The notes under the pieces: generated by a model
Seen by the model: only the letters and a program-made list of their open reading frames with translations
What the model was told of the DNA's origin: nothing
The model's database searches: none
Position numbers and translations under genes: made by a program
In this document: one piece after another, positions 19,020 to 31,199 of the stretch
Layout: the number at the start of each line of letters is the position of its first letter
Position numbering within the stretch: the stretch's first letter is position 1
NCBI GenBank assembly: GCA_035222895.1
Contig: JAVYIG010001831.1
Location: forward strand, 62,001-126,000
Direction: 5' to 3'
Source: Strongylocentrotus droebachiensis
Lineage: Eukaryota; Echinodermata; Echinoidea; Camarodonta; Strongylocentrotidae
DNA: 64,000 bases

Positions 19020-20189
19020 TATATCAGTTGCTTTCTTTTTTCAAGACCCCTCTCTTCATCTGTTTTTTAACAGGTTATTTACAATTGTAAATGTGGGTGA
19101 TATTTGCCTGCAATTCCTATATCATTTCTTGATTTATGTGTGTGTGACGTGGGTGTGTGCATGTGGGGGAGGGGAGGGATGGGTGGCGTTTGTGATCGGA
19201 ACTAAATATCACTCTCATTTTTATCCAATAGAGGGAGCGCTTGACAGTATACATTCAATCTCTTCAAATAAACCCCTCTGAGTCAAAATACTTGAGGGAA
19301 ATGATTTATAATTATATTGTTCATTGGATTGTGCTTTGATAAACGCACCCACTCCTTTCAAAGTGTTTATTTAAGAATCATGATGTAATTTGTTATCGCT
19401 TATTATTTTCTCTTCTTGTATGATGAGCAGAGCATTTGCATGATGTATGTAGTTCTATTATGTTTAACCTTCTAATTTTACTACGTCGTTAGAAGGAAAA
19501 CATATTATTAATTAGAAAACATGCTAGAAATTTGAATGTGGAACCGCCGCTATGTACAGTTCCTTTTGTAAACTCTCTCAAGTTTTACATCTAAGGAATG
19601 CTATATCTTCAACAATATTGAATGTGACAACCATCTGTCCCGAAAGTAAATAAACCAATGTGTCAAATTCACTCCCGGTTCCAGCCTCCGTCTCCGTCGT
19701 TATTCTCTTTACCCTTCGTTCACACTACCAATATCATTGTATAGCAGCTAGATTATACGAGAATACGATCAGGAGCTCGATTTTTCTATAGTCTGAACGT
19801 CGTATACAGAAAAGTCGCATGTTTGGGCATCGCTTTAAACGAAATCAGAGTCAAGCTTCAGCTAAAAGTTATCTGACAAAAAACAAACAATCGTAGTTGT
19901 AGGCGGAGCTTATAGTGATCGCGCACTGCTGATTGGCTAGATGTCATGCCAACTGGATTCTTGCTTATCGTATTTATTTTGTATACGTTTCTTTATGCAA
20001 GTTTCGTGTAAATATCAGGCTGAACATGCTAACGATCTTATATCTAAAATTTGAATCTCGGCGAAGATCATACTTGTGGTCTTTTTTGTGGAGAAAGAAA
20101 TCATGTAAACAGATGATTTTATTGACGCAGGTTTTTTGGCCGGTCTGAATTTTTGTCCAACTTTGTTCGCCGACGTCGTCTTTTTATTA

Positions 20190-20458
20190 CCATGTCGTTT
20201 TTTCCAAGGTTCATAATTCCAAAGGTTTCACAAGGCTCGTAATTCCCCCAAAAATATCAGAATCCGTATAGTTTTCGAACCCAATGTTATTTCTGAATTA
20301 TGAATTCTATGTAATTTTCGGAACTGATTACGAACCTACATAAAAACGAACCTTTGGAGTAATGCATTTTCAGAATTATGAACTCCTTTGTATGGGAAAC
20401 TTGTGTTTCAGAATTACGAACCGTCGGAAAAATGAACCTTCGGAAGAAAAGAAAAAAA
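20190..20458. repeat. Degenerate short-period repeats (GAATTAYGAACC-like)
   Basis: Variants of TTCRGAATTAYGAACCTTCGG recur about seven to eight times on both strands between 20208 and 20450, giving a weak tandem and inverted pattern. Non-coding. Confidence 0.6.
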
Positions 20459-20731
20459 CGCTGTTGCCCATTAAGTCGGAATGTTTTTGTTTTTCATATC
20501 TTCATCTTAATCTATAAAGTAAGTTTATATCTCATCAGAACTTAACTGATCAATCTATACAAATAAAGGGTAGAAGAGATTGGTCATTAAGGTTTTGAGA
20601 AAATATACTAAATTTAGTTGTCACAGTTATTAAATGAAAAAAGGTATATAAATAAAATGTATTTAATTGTCACAATTGATAAGTGAAAAGAGGTAAATAA
20701 ACGTTATTCCAACTTTATGGGCAACAGTGTA
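20459..20731. mobile_element. Short inverted-repeat element (TGTTGCCCAT ends)
   Basis: The left end CGCTGTTGCCCATTAAGTCG and the right end (reverse complement) CACTGTTGCCCATAAAGTTG are about 25-bp inverted repeats bounding about 270 bp. Inside are two tandem copies of a roughly 60-bp TTGTCACARTT-containing unit. No ORF. Confidence 0.7.
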
Positions 20732-20913
20732 CTTTGAACTTTAATTAGCAGATATAATTTTTGGTACCAATGTGGCTAATTGTGATTTCTACATTTCATA
20801 AACATTTACTCCATGCAGGGAAGAGATGTGACCCGACAACTGACATGACTAGGTTGGAGGATTACACAGTCATGACAAAAGTGCTTCATAATCATCTCAT
20901 GCTTAGAGACCTT

Positions 20914-21223
20914 GGGGTGTTTCACAAAGGTGCGAAGTCAAACTTAACTCTAAGTTGGACTTAAATATTATGGAGAGCCATTTGTAGCCTTATTTAGAAA
21001 TATATTCAAAAGCAAAAATTCCCGAATTTTAGACTTTTCACAAAATCCACATCAAGAACATGAAATCTCCCATAATAATAGAAAATATGAATGATTTGAA
21101 TCAACATTTTGTGCCTTTTAAAATAACTTTTACAAAATATTTTCAAGGATGATAATGGCTTTCCATAATTGTTAAGTCCAACTTAGAGATAAGTTTAACT
21201 TAAGATCTTTGTGAAACACCCCC
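20914..21223. mobile_element. MITE with GGGGTGTTTCACAAAG ends
   Basis: GGGGTGTTTCACAAAG opens the 310-bp element and CTTTGTGAAACACCCCC closes it. Inversion continues with TAAGTTGGACTTAA against TTAAGTCCAACTTA and GGAGAGCC against GGCTTTCC. Compare the GTTTCACAAAA ends at 49945-50094 and the TTCACAAAG ends at 26584-26748. No coding capacity. The ORF read across its left edge (20761-20964) is not supported. Confidence 0.85.
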
Positions 21224-24200
21224 TTGTTATACACTATATTGAGGCGCCATTCTGCGTGTACTTTGAAATGGAGAGAGACTCTCAGAAACCGAAGCAATGT
21301 TTGCATACTATGTTGCAGTTATTAAATTACCTTATTAGATTTCTGCAGGCATCTATGAGCTAAACTTAGCGGCGACGATCTAGCAACATCCCAGCCTTCT
21401 ATGCCTACTAATTTTCCTCCCATCAATATAATTATGTTTGATGTGCATCCCACGTGTGGAGCACGTTGTATCGACACTTCGGTGTAATTTTGTAATGAAA
21501 ACGCCGTGAGTATGGGAAAACAAGTCTTCCTTTTCTATACCATGCTGTCTATTCTGTGTTGCTATATTATCCATTATTTGAGGGTGTTGTTATGGTGAAC
21601 TCAAAGTGCAAATTCCCCCCTTGCATGAGCCCTTTATAAGAGGCGGCCTCAGCCGTGATGTGATTATTTCAAGCAAAAGGGCACTTTTGATAGCTCTAAT
21701 CCACACTAGGGGGCTACTTACTTTGCTGTTTGTATTTGACGTGTTTATCATGGCATCTGGGAGTATTACAACGGTCAATATGGACGAGTCGTCGTCACCG
21801 AGGTATGTAAACGTTTGTCAGCATTTTACTCGTAATTGACAGCATATTTGGTTTAAAAGGAGCATAATGAGCGTCTGTCTGCATGTGTTGTCTTTTGAGA
21901 AGCAAGAGAGCTGAGGTATTATACGGGATTTTTCGATGTCGACAGAGCTTGTGCTTTTTCATGTGAAGTCATTACTGGCCAATTTTAGAAGGAGGAGCGC
22001 AACTGCCCCCTTATTGATTGCCTCCTTCACTGTGATTTTTTTAATGTGCCACTCCCCCCCCCCCCAATCTTTAAACATTTTTCATTTGCCCCTAATTTGA
22101 GGTACCTGGATGCATATGCGATGTTTGGATTACATTTGATGAATAGAAAGAGCAAGAGTGTTCGTTTTCCCCGAATGATTAAAAATAGAGTCTAATGTAC
22201 GCCCCACTTTTGCCAGTATCATCAACGTACAGGAGCTTGTCACCTGAAAGTTTGAATTAAAAAGAAATAAAATAAGTTATATTCACATTAAGAAACGAGT
22301 GCTCGATCCATTTTTTGGCCACAACTACACTTTGTAAAAATATATTTGGTTAGTTGACTTGTTGAATATTCTGATGAAGGCCTACTTTGTTCACGATGAC
22401 TGCCGCTGGGACTCGATCTATTTAAGGTTTGTCTGACATAGCAACGCGTATTTCCATGGCCAGGATAATGGCCAAAAGTCCTTCATACAAAGAAAAGGGT
22501 TTGTGAATTGATGATCCTTGACTAAAAACAAACACACGTTCGAATAAATAGATTAAATTATTTCCCAGAATTTTATTATTACACTTCCAAGAATACTTGC
22601 GTTTGTTGATATTTCATCATATCTACAGTACGGTACTGATAATGGTTAATGCTTCGAAACGACCAGGAGAGTGGAAACGCTTTAATCGCATCCAATAAAT
22701 TAGATAAGTGCGTCACTTATTGGCGATTTATTAAATTAATGGTACAGTAATCAGATTAGAAGCCAATAGAGCCGAAATACCCGCTTTGGATTGTGGTTCG
22801 TCTCCCCTTTTCTCTCGTCTCTTTTATTTTCAATCTGCTTCTGTTCTATTTTCCTCTTGTCATGTTTATACTTAGGCCTACATACACAGCATGCATACTA
22901 TGCTCTGTTGTTTCTATTACATATAGTTCGCAAATAGACAAATAGTTGTATATTCTGCATAATATCCACACAGGATAATTCAAATATTTAAGAGCGGCTG
23001 CTAACAAATTTAGATATTTTTTTTGTTGTTGCTCAAATCCTTTTAATTTAAATCGTGACGTGTAAATACTAATTTGATTTTATTTTATTATTTTAACATT
23101 ATTTCTTTAAAACTTTGACAAACTGTGACAACTTTTGGCTGACTGGTTTCATATCAAGTCCATAATTGACAAGGCTTCTATGTAACGTCAAGTATCACCC
23201 TTTAAATGACACCTTTTCTTGAACTGAAATTCGCGTTTATACAGAAGCTTCCAGTGACATCCGCTGATCCCACCATACACTGCAGTAGCTACTTCGAGCT
23301 ATTACCGCTTGGCTAGTGATACGCCAGTCCCCTTTTTTGTGTGAAGACAAAACCTTTTAGCTTTGTCCTAATTTGATTGCCTGAAGGAAAATCTTGAGAT
23401 CCTCTTTGGGGGTTCAACACCAATGTTCAACATGTGACTTCTTCCCTCTGACTATATATTAAAGGAGTACTGCTGTATTAAACAGAAACAATCGTCAACC
23501 GTGACGAGCCTGACATGCAATGGCGGCACTGATGGAGGGATGCTTTACCCCACTGCAGGGGTTTCGTTTTATTTATTAAAAAATGGTGGAGGAGCTGATT
23601 TCCCCTCTTCTCATCATATAACTTGCATTGATCCTGTACTAATTAGTACTTTATCCTTTATGTTTATAATCGAAGTATGATTAAAAGGAGCATTTTTCTT
23701 TTCAAATCGCGAAATGTTTACGTTTTCCACCCAATTTCACTGCCCTCCGACAACAATAATGTTACTCAGTATAAGGAAATAACCGCTGTTTGCTTTGATC
23801 CACATAATGTATGCCCCTTCTTGTCCAACATAGCAAAGCTCGCATGACATTATCCGAGGCAATTCCCAAATTGGAAGATATACATTTCTTTAAAGTTTAC
23901 CCATTTATCAAGGCCAATTGATTCTTGAAATCTGCAGTCGCGGAACCCTGCACCTCCGTTCAGCCAACCGCAAAACGGCACCAAAATTGCATGGGAACCT
24001 CTCCGTGACATAATCGAGGTACGCACAGTTCGAAAACAAGACGTATCGCATTCGATATGAGTTGTGATAGTGTTTTGGTTGAACCGGGACAACCCAAAGT
24101 GCAACTCGGTAAGATGCGAGCCCAAGACATTTGGATGTGACAAATTGGAGAGAAGATTAAAAGGATACGGAGAAAATCCAAGGTGAAATCTGATCAATAA

Positions 24201-24439
24201 AGTACACAATGCTATCGGGACGGATCGGAGTGGCAGAGGAAGGGAATGTCGTTTGGTGTGTTTGTGTGAAGCTAGCTATAGAACAAATAGAAGGAGACAA
24301 ATATATGGCATCTAAACTGATGAATTTTGAAGGTATGGGAAGCAGTTGTATTTTAGGGAATATTGTATGATTTCAGAGATGCATGTTGTTTAAAATTCTC
24401 TAAAAATAAAAAAGACATAAATTAAGAAAAATGTGTGCG

Positions 24440-24780
24440 TATCCCTCCATCTTCTCACTCTTTCCCCTCTCTTTCTCTGTCCCACCTCTCTATCTCTCTA
24501 TTATCTCACTCCGCTACCCTCTCTGTTTCCTGACTCCCCTTTTGTCATACATTGTAAATTATCTCTTTCTCATACTCCCCATTCTCTCTCTCTCTCTCTC
24601 TCTCTTTCTTTCACTCTTCTCTCTTTCTGCTCCCTCTCTTTTTCTTTCTCTCTCTTTCACTTCCTTTCTCTCTGTCTGTCTACCCCTCTCGCTGCTTGTC
24701 TGATTGTCGGTCTTTTTCTCTCTCCCCCTCTTCACCCCCTCCTTCTCTCTACTCCCATCTCATCTCTACAATTGTCCACA
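24440..24780. repeat. Pyrimidine-rich tract with (CT)n core
   Basis: About 340 nt almost entirely of C and T on the + strand, with an uninterrupted CT core near 24575-24605. Both overlapping forward ORFs are low-complexity. Confidence 0.9.
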
Positions 24781-24977
24781 AGTCATGATGCTAGTGCTGG
24801 AATGTAACGCTTGGTGGTGCTAAGTCATGTTTGATTGAATCATCTCCAACCTTTCAATTCTACTACGCAATGTATCTACATGGGGCGAACTACCAATGTG
24901 TTTTAAGTATAATGCTCCGAACTCCCCATATCGCCGCTACCTCAAATATGAGTACCATGGGCGTGAGCCCACCGCCA

Positions 24978-24996
24978 GGGGGGGGGGGGGGGGGGG
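24978..24996. repeat. Poly(G) run, 19 nt
   Basis: Nineteen consecutive G, followed by TGCACC and a short A run. Confidence 0.97.
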
Positions 24997-25337
24997 TGCA
25001 CCATTCTTACTAAAAAAAAAGACGTGTTTTTTTCCCTTCTAGTCCTTGTCCCCTTTTCCCTTTCCCTTTCAATTTTCGCGTTTCCTTTTTTTGTCACCAT
25101 GCACTCGATGAAGGAAGGGGGCATGTACCATAAAAGAAAAAGCAGCTACGCCACTACTGAGTGCTACTCTCCCGTTTCGTTCCCCCTATCAAGACTTATG
25201 TACTCATTGGGTTGACAGTTTTTTCGATCTGTAATTCATCATTCTAGTGTTTGTCCCAAATAATGTCGCCCATTCCGCGAAGCTGCCGCACCATCCTTTC
25301 TTAGAGCGTGTGCATGAAGCCGTTTAGTTTTCTCTAC

Positions 25338-25704
25338 TTGGGCGCGTTCATGCTTGATTTTGAAGGTAGAATGAGCGATCTGAAACGCTCATCGTAAACG
25401 CTCATCGTGATCGCAGTTCCACGGTGTACTGTTCATGCTTACTTCTCTGGCTCATCCAGGCAATTCTCCTTGTGTGGCCTTGTGTGACCTTCACTGTGCA
25501 TGCTACGTAGACCCATAGAGGTCAGTGCGTTGACCCCATTTAAACGCGTTTACAATTGTAAACGCATCTTTTTGTGAGTTTACGATCGGCGTTCGTGATC
25601 GCCGTTTTTCGGTGATTCTACAAAAGTAAGCAACCGTGTTTTAAACTAAACGCGTAACAGATGCCTGATTCTGGCCAGAAAAAGTGAAGCGTGAACACGC
25701 CCAA
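25338..25704. mobile_element. MITE with TTGGGCG(T/C)GTTCA ends, about 367 bp
   Basis: The left end TTGGGCGCGTTCATGCTTGA and the right end (reverse complement) TTGGGCGTGTTCACGCTTCA form inverted repeats of about 25 bp. The interior is CpG-rich with repeated AACGCTCATCGT and CGATC motifs. No ORF. A clean target duplication was not found, so the superfamily is open. Confidence 0.78.
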
Positions 25705-25739
25705 ATGTCTCGGATGATGCCGTCGTTTCTTTGAAAGTG

Positions 25740-26890
25740 CCACGATCCGTTTCACTTTTAAAGAGAGCTTAAACAGTAATGATGAGGAGAGTCTTACATT
25801 TCTCGTAGTCTACGATTGAGATTACCATTTCCCTGAAAATGTCGGAATCCATTCCATTTCTAAGTTCTATCTGAAATATACAAAATTAATGGTGATGGTG
25901 CTTTTAGTTTAACCCATTGGCTTTCATCCTCCTTCCTTAGAATGTGCCGAAATTGACTTTCATGCTCCCAGCCCCCTTGATGGAAATCTGTTTTTATCTG
26001 TTCTATTCTTTTCTGAAGAGATTTTATAGATCTAATATGACGATAGTATTAACCCTAAAGATCCCCCTCCCCTGCTATGCGAATTTTAAAAATTTTACGT
26101 GAAATATTCATTCGAGTCTTAAACCTGTTTACCTTGACTTTCATGATTGCAGCCCCTGACTTTAATCTGTCTATTTCATTTCGTAAACTATTAACCCTAA
26201 AGCTCCCAAACCCCCTTTTTTCAAATACGAAAATCTTAAATATGTTAACCTCGACTTGTATGCTTTTCAATCTTCTTGACTCTTTCCTGTCCAAATCTAT
26301 TCCATTTCTAAAGAGACCTCACGAGCCAGGACGAAAGTTTTTGATCAACCATAATGGTCACATCCACCATCTTCATCGACTCTCACTAGATTCTAAATTG
26401 ACCACTCATGAAAAAGAAAGTCTTAATCTTGTTAAACTGGACTTTCATTCTTCTCATGCTTTCAGCTCTTTTGACTCAAACATGTCCGGTTCTATTTCAT
26501 TTCTTACGAGATCTTACATATCCATGATGAAGACAGTCTTGAATTAACCCAATTACTCCCATCATTCTTTTCTTAAACCCATCGGCCCGAATTCACAAAG
26601 CAAGGTTTGAGCTCAAACCTCCTTTTGTTTCGCCAAACCTCCTTTTGTTCTTTACAAACCAGGTTTGTAAAAAACGCGTAAAACGCGTCATAATTATGAC
26701 GTACGAAAACCAAGGTTTGTCGACAAACCTCCTTTGTGAATTCGGGCCAATGTGTTCTAGTGTAAGACTCTTGATTGAGACTGAAAGTCTTTAAGTTTGA
26801 CTCGTATTCTCTCAGCCCCTCTGCACTTAAATCTGCCGGGATCAATTTCTCGTTTAATGAGATCTTACAGATTCATGAAGACAAGGGAAC
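25740..26890. repeat. Old degenerate tandem array (units about 130-150 bp), interrupted by a MITE
   Basis: Variants of TTGACTTTCATGCTCCCAGC followed by TCTRTTYCATTTCT..GAGATCTTACA..GAAGACAGTCTT recur near 25790, 25940, 26120, 26250, 26435 and 26790. The array explains the long ORFs on both strands (26055-26547), which are not genes. The MITE at 26584-26748 splits one unit. Confidence 0.65.
26584..26748. mobile_element. MITE with GGCCCGAATTCACAAAG ends, 165 bp
   Basis: Near-perfect terminal inverted repeats: GGCCCGAATTCACAAAG at 26584 and CTTTGTGAATTCGGGCC ending 26748. Internal AAACCTCCTTTTGTT is duplicated, and AAGGTTTGTCGACAAACCT forms a further palindrome near the right end. It is inserted in the degenerate array around it. 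Non-coding. Confidence 0.88.
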
Positions 26891-27043
26891 GTGGGCAAAA
26901 CATAAAATAGTCCTGTACCCCAGTTCTTCTTTATCTCATGCAACATTGTCATGACCTTGACGTCCCAAAGGATTTACTTGTTGAGGCCATATCATTGATA
27001 TACTTCACAATACTTCCAATGATCCGAAGGGGCTGCCCTCCCT

Positions 27044-27075
27044 ATTGAGAGAGAGAGAGAGAGAGAGAGAAAAAA
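27044..27075. repeat. (GA)n microsatellite
   Basis: About 13 GA units followed by an A run. Confidence 0.95.
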
Positions 27076-27189
27076 AAGATGTGGCAAAGAAATTCAATCC
27101 TCCCTCAAACATGAAAAAAAAATCGACTGCCCCATCTGAATTAAAGGTAATACAAAGTTTTGGTATGGGGTCATGAATTTGGTTCAAAT

Positions 27190-28110
27190 GAACACATTGG
27201 AAGCATACGCGATCCTACAATATTCAGTGATCGTTGTCGCGGTTGAAATCGAATCTAAAGTGATGAAATTGTAAATAATAGACTCTTTATGTTGTAGAGC
27301 TCCCTCTCAAGGTCAAGATATTAATTTAGCTATATTAAAAACAATGTTTCTTGACTAAAGATCGACCGATTAGCCATTAGGAAATTATATATCACAACTG
27401 CATAATCTGAGATGTTCATGGTCACAGCTATTATTGTATTATTGAAATTTATCAAAATTTACCGGGAGCACCGGTAAATTTTTGTATCCAATTTTTCTCG
27501 AAAGCAGAAGTGTTGTAGGGACTACATTTCTAGTGCTTATAATACATCCACAGGGGCATCAAAATATATCAACATTTTAAAGAATCACTATCCAGCCAAT
27601 TTTCAGAATTTCCCAAAACTTTGTATTACCTTTCAGGACATATTTTCTTAAATATCGAGTTTTAACAGATGGAAGTGTTATTCAGTGGTCCTAAATACAG
27701 TCAATATTAGTGATACTGAAAAGAACAACACCAAAAGAAAATGTCGCAAAACTTAAATTTAAGGTTACTTGAAGGTATACCAACCTAACAAATTGAGCTG
27801 AAAGGATTACAACATGATTAGCATTTCATCATTGATTTAGCGATGAGAATTTATTAATGTGGATTGTAGAAAATTTTGTGAATAAAACATTACTCTTTTG
27901 TGATAATAATGAAGATTGATCTATAGGTTTTATCAATTGAAATTATCTTATTTCCAAGGGCGGGGTTATCATGTATTCATAAATGTTTTGTGTCATGAGC
28001 TAAACGCCTTTATCATCAGCATTTATTTTTTACCATTTATTCAGTTGACATGTATATTTTCAATTGTTTTACATACATGTACATGATACGAAGTGTTTCT
28101 TTTTCTTTCT
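27190..28110. other. AT-rich non-coding stretch
   Basis: No ORF of note, inverted repeat or array recognised. It contains a small ACCGG-centred inverted motif near 27455-27485 (AAATTTACCGGGAGCACCGGTAAATTT). Confidence 0.5.
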
Positions 28111-28114
28111 TTAA

Positions 28115-28650
28115 AGGTACTATGTCCCTTTTGCAGCCAACCTCAAATTCTGTAGAACTTTGCAGGAATTATGAATATGTCATGTATGTCCTATCTGTGA
28201 AATTTAAACGTTAGCAGTGTCCTCATATTCAAATTATGCAAGGAAACCCGTTTACTTGCTAGACTTCACTGTCAGACACTATTGAGTGAGTGACTGGCTT
28301 TTTTCTTCTTTGGTATTTAACATTCATGAAAAGAGTTGTAAAGGGTACATGAGCATTTGTCTACATCAATAACCCACTTCTTGTGATGGCCAAGATTAAA
28401 CTGATTGAATCTTTGCGCAGCATAAAACGTATGACCATTCGGTATAATATTATTGTCTGAAAATCAAGACTATTACTTTTGGGCTCTATAGCCCTAAAGT
28501 CGATTTGACAACTAATAGTCGTTATTTTCCCACTTGAAGACATTTTCAAGCCCCATCTTTTTTAGGGAAGTTCTAAATTAGTATTATCTTTCAAATGCAG
28601 TTGGAATTTAACTTTTTCATTTTTTGGCCTGCAAATGGGACATAGTACCT
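28115..28650. mobile_element. TTAA-flanked inverted-repeat element with AGGTACTATGTCCC ends, 536 bp
   Basis: TTAA at 28111-28114 and 28651-28654 brackets the element. The left end is AGGTACTATGTCCCTTTTGC and the right end (reverse complement) AGGTACTATGTCCCATTTGC, about 24 bp imperfect. The left 120 bp are shared with 3450-3567. TTAA duplication suggests piggyBac-type insertion, although the tip sequence is not the classic CCY type. No transposase ORF; the small minus-strand ORF inside (28361-28549) has no domain. Confidence 0.85.
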
Positions 28651-29539
28651 TTAATCGTTGATGTCAATATGCAATACAATAATTTCCATCAGTAATAACA
28701 GGTTGTAAAACTGACTTGTTTCCTCCCGGATACAGGCAGTCGTTATACGATTATAAACATATATGTGGTATGTCGCCTTCTTACTGTTTGTTTGTTTTAA
28801 AATTCATAGTAAATACATGTATACAGGCTTAGAAAGGCTAATTTTACTTATTGCGTTGTTTTTAACTGTTTTGTGATTCGCGGGAAAATTTGGGTATGCT
28901 GCATAAAAATGACTCTTCTTTTTGTCAAAATGCATTTCTAGACTGGACATGCCATTTCTATCACAGTCCAATAACATCTTTCTCAGAAATACCTTGTATA
29001 AAATCTCACTTATTTGTTGAACTCAGCACTATGTCACTGCAGAGGACGTACAGCAAACTGATTTATTTCCTTTTGAGAGCTAGGCCGTTTGTTCAATGTC
29101 AATTCCGGTTCATCTAAAGATTTATCACTCGTTTCAAACCCGATGAAGATTCATAAATCATTTTCTTAACGTTCGTATTAAATGATGCATCACGTGGGAG
29201 GAGGGAGAGGATTTTCCGTTTTCCTAGGCAACAATAAAATGATAAGGAGACAAAAACTGTCGTTCGGAGATAACTTCTGAGGCGATAACATTGATTTATT
29301 TTCCCAAGGGAGCGAAATAGGAAGGAACATTTCATGAACCAGCAGAGCACATTATGTGATAGTATTATTACAAATTAAACATGCACCATTACCTCCCATC
29401 ATTTCAAAATGATGCTCTTTGTCTTGCATAATACTAAGGTGTACATTACTTGTTCATCATTCTACAAAAATAAAGAATCTGACATTACCTAGGCATAATA
29501 TCTGTAGAGGTTTTGTGCTCTGGGATATAAGTTATATAC

Positions 29540-29800
29540 CGGACTAAGAATCCCAAAGTTCGAATCCCTACCAAAACAATAATAATAATATTCCGCTTTT
29601 ATATAGCGCTTAATACATTAGCGATGTTTTTAGCGCTTTACAAATATATTATTACCCCGTCATCGCATTCAGGCTTGCCTGCACACAATGTATGCACAAT
29701 TTACGCACATTCCCCACTCCCTGGGGAGCATTCCAGCCAGGTGTCATTTTACAGACGCTCACAATGCTGAGCAAACTACATTAACTACGTTAACTTATTT
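29540..29800 (-). mobile_element. Retroelement 3'-end fragment (GCGCTATATAAAA...ATTATTATT tail)
   Basis: Read on the minus strand, TTTGTAAAGCGCTAAAAACA is followed by AAGCGCTATATAAAAGCGGAATATTATTATTATT, the pattern of a non-LTR-type 3' terminus with an ATT/AAT microsatellite tail (29570-29650). The body upstream on that strand includes GGAATGCTCCCCAGGGAGTG and a stretch shared with 59899-59950 (CCAGYCAGGYGYCATTTKACAGACGCT in + orientation). A B-box-like GTTCGAATCCC near 29558 may be part of an adjacent tRNA-derived piece. Non-coding, 5'-truncated. Confidence 0.6.
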
Positions 29801-30542
29801 ATATTAGTAAATTACAATGTAAAACATTAATATACATTTACCACTCTCCATCCATAAGACGCTGCCTAAAGTTGGGGGGTATTAGTATCATTTTATTTGT
29901 ATATACATGTAGTAGTTGCGCAAGATTTATACCCATGTTGATTATGACCTATCATATCTATGATTTTAAGATAAATCTTTTTTCTCACATTTGAAGATAT
30001 CGCATGATACGCAGTCCTCTTCATGATTAAAAACAAACATCGCTTACAAACCACCTTTACCTTTACCGATCGTTGAGAAAAGACAGAGAAAAGTTTAATC
30101 TACTAGGATGGCAGTAATTAAAAAGAAAAAAAGACTCCTGCAACAAAAAAGGGCCAATTTGTATGAAATTGTATAGGGATGTATTTTACCGTCACGGTCT
30201 GTCTTTATATAGCAATGATGTAAAATGGGTCAAAAGCTTACAGCATGCCCCATTTATGACAGTAGAAATGATTTATTCATCTTGCACTCACACCATCAAT
30301 CACAAATGGATGTCGTCGATGTATCTATTTTTCTGTGGAATAATTTGACGGATTCCACATGTCATTTTTAATCGTCAGCAAGCATTAGTAGTCATGGAAA
30401 CAAATGGATTCCGTATGAAAAGAAATGTTATGACATCCATTTGTACCAAAATAAAACATTGACAACAAGATGTGTGACGTGACTTTAATTGCATGAAATT
30501 GGAAATTAATATCTGGAATCGACGGGCTTAATCAATAGACAG

Positions 30543-30561
30543 ATGGAGAGAGAGAGAGAGG

Positions 30562-30603
<42 letters not shown>

Positions 30604-30635
30604 GAGAGAGAGGGGGGGGTTAGAGTGTGAGAGGT
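30543..30635. repeat. (GA)n purine tract
   Basis: Nearly continuous GA repeats with a GGGGGGG interruption near 30612-30618. Confidence 0.95.
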
Positions 30636-31199
30636 TGTCGAGACCTTTTATCAATATTTCTGGTATACGGTGATATGGGAGTCAGCTCATGATTGTCAGA
30701 AGGGTCCTCAGTGGGTAATTACTAAACAAACCCCATTTTAATATATGAAAAGTACCCTCCAAAAGCAAACAACGAAATACACACACGCACAAACAAACAA
30801 ACGAGAAAACAACCTGAGAGAAAATGGCCAATTGATATTATTGCTCCACCCACCCAAGTATGCTTGATTGTAGGGGTTCTCCTACCTTCGCATCTGAATA
30901 ATTAGCTTCATAAAAGCAGTTTCTAGTGGCTAAAACTTCACACAAAAGCTGATACTCATCCCCATGGTAGTGTTAAAACTCATAGATGCATCCATCAATA
31001 ATTCACATTTCAAGATTAACATAGAAGGAACTCGCGAAATCTATTCAAATTGTTACACTTATAATGTTGTATGACAAGATGAGATCGTGTACGTAATCAA
31101 GAGCGCTAATGAAAATAAGCGTTCGTGATGAAGTACTTTCAGGGCGTGAGTGTTGTTTTAATAACTATTCTTCTTCAATCCAGCAACAGTAAAAGGGCA

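Larger units (their letters stand above)
21224..25337. other. Intergenic stretch without recognised gene
   Basis: It contains C runs (12 C near 22054-22065), a CT-rich tract (24440-24780) and a 19-nt G run (24978-24996). ORFs in the CT tract are Leu/Ser low-complexity artefacts. The overlapping minus-strand ORFs at 23850-24209 have no recognised domain. Confidence 0.5.

Noticed and set aside
20761-20964. A 67-codon ORF with an acceptor-like CATGCAG inside
   Set aside because: Its last third lies in the MITE at 20914-21223, and no matching donor or family was found.
26055-26547. A 156-codon forward ORF with an overlapping reverse ORF
   Set aside because: It coincides with a degenerate tandem array and shows no domain.
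29540-29575. tRNA-like B box (GTTCGAATCCC)
   Set aside because: No cloverleaf with paired acceptor ends could be drawn, and it sits at the edge of a retroelement fragment, so it is not called as a tRNA gene.
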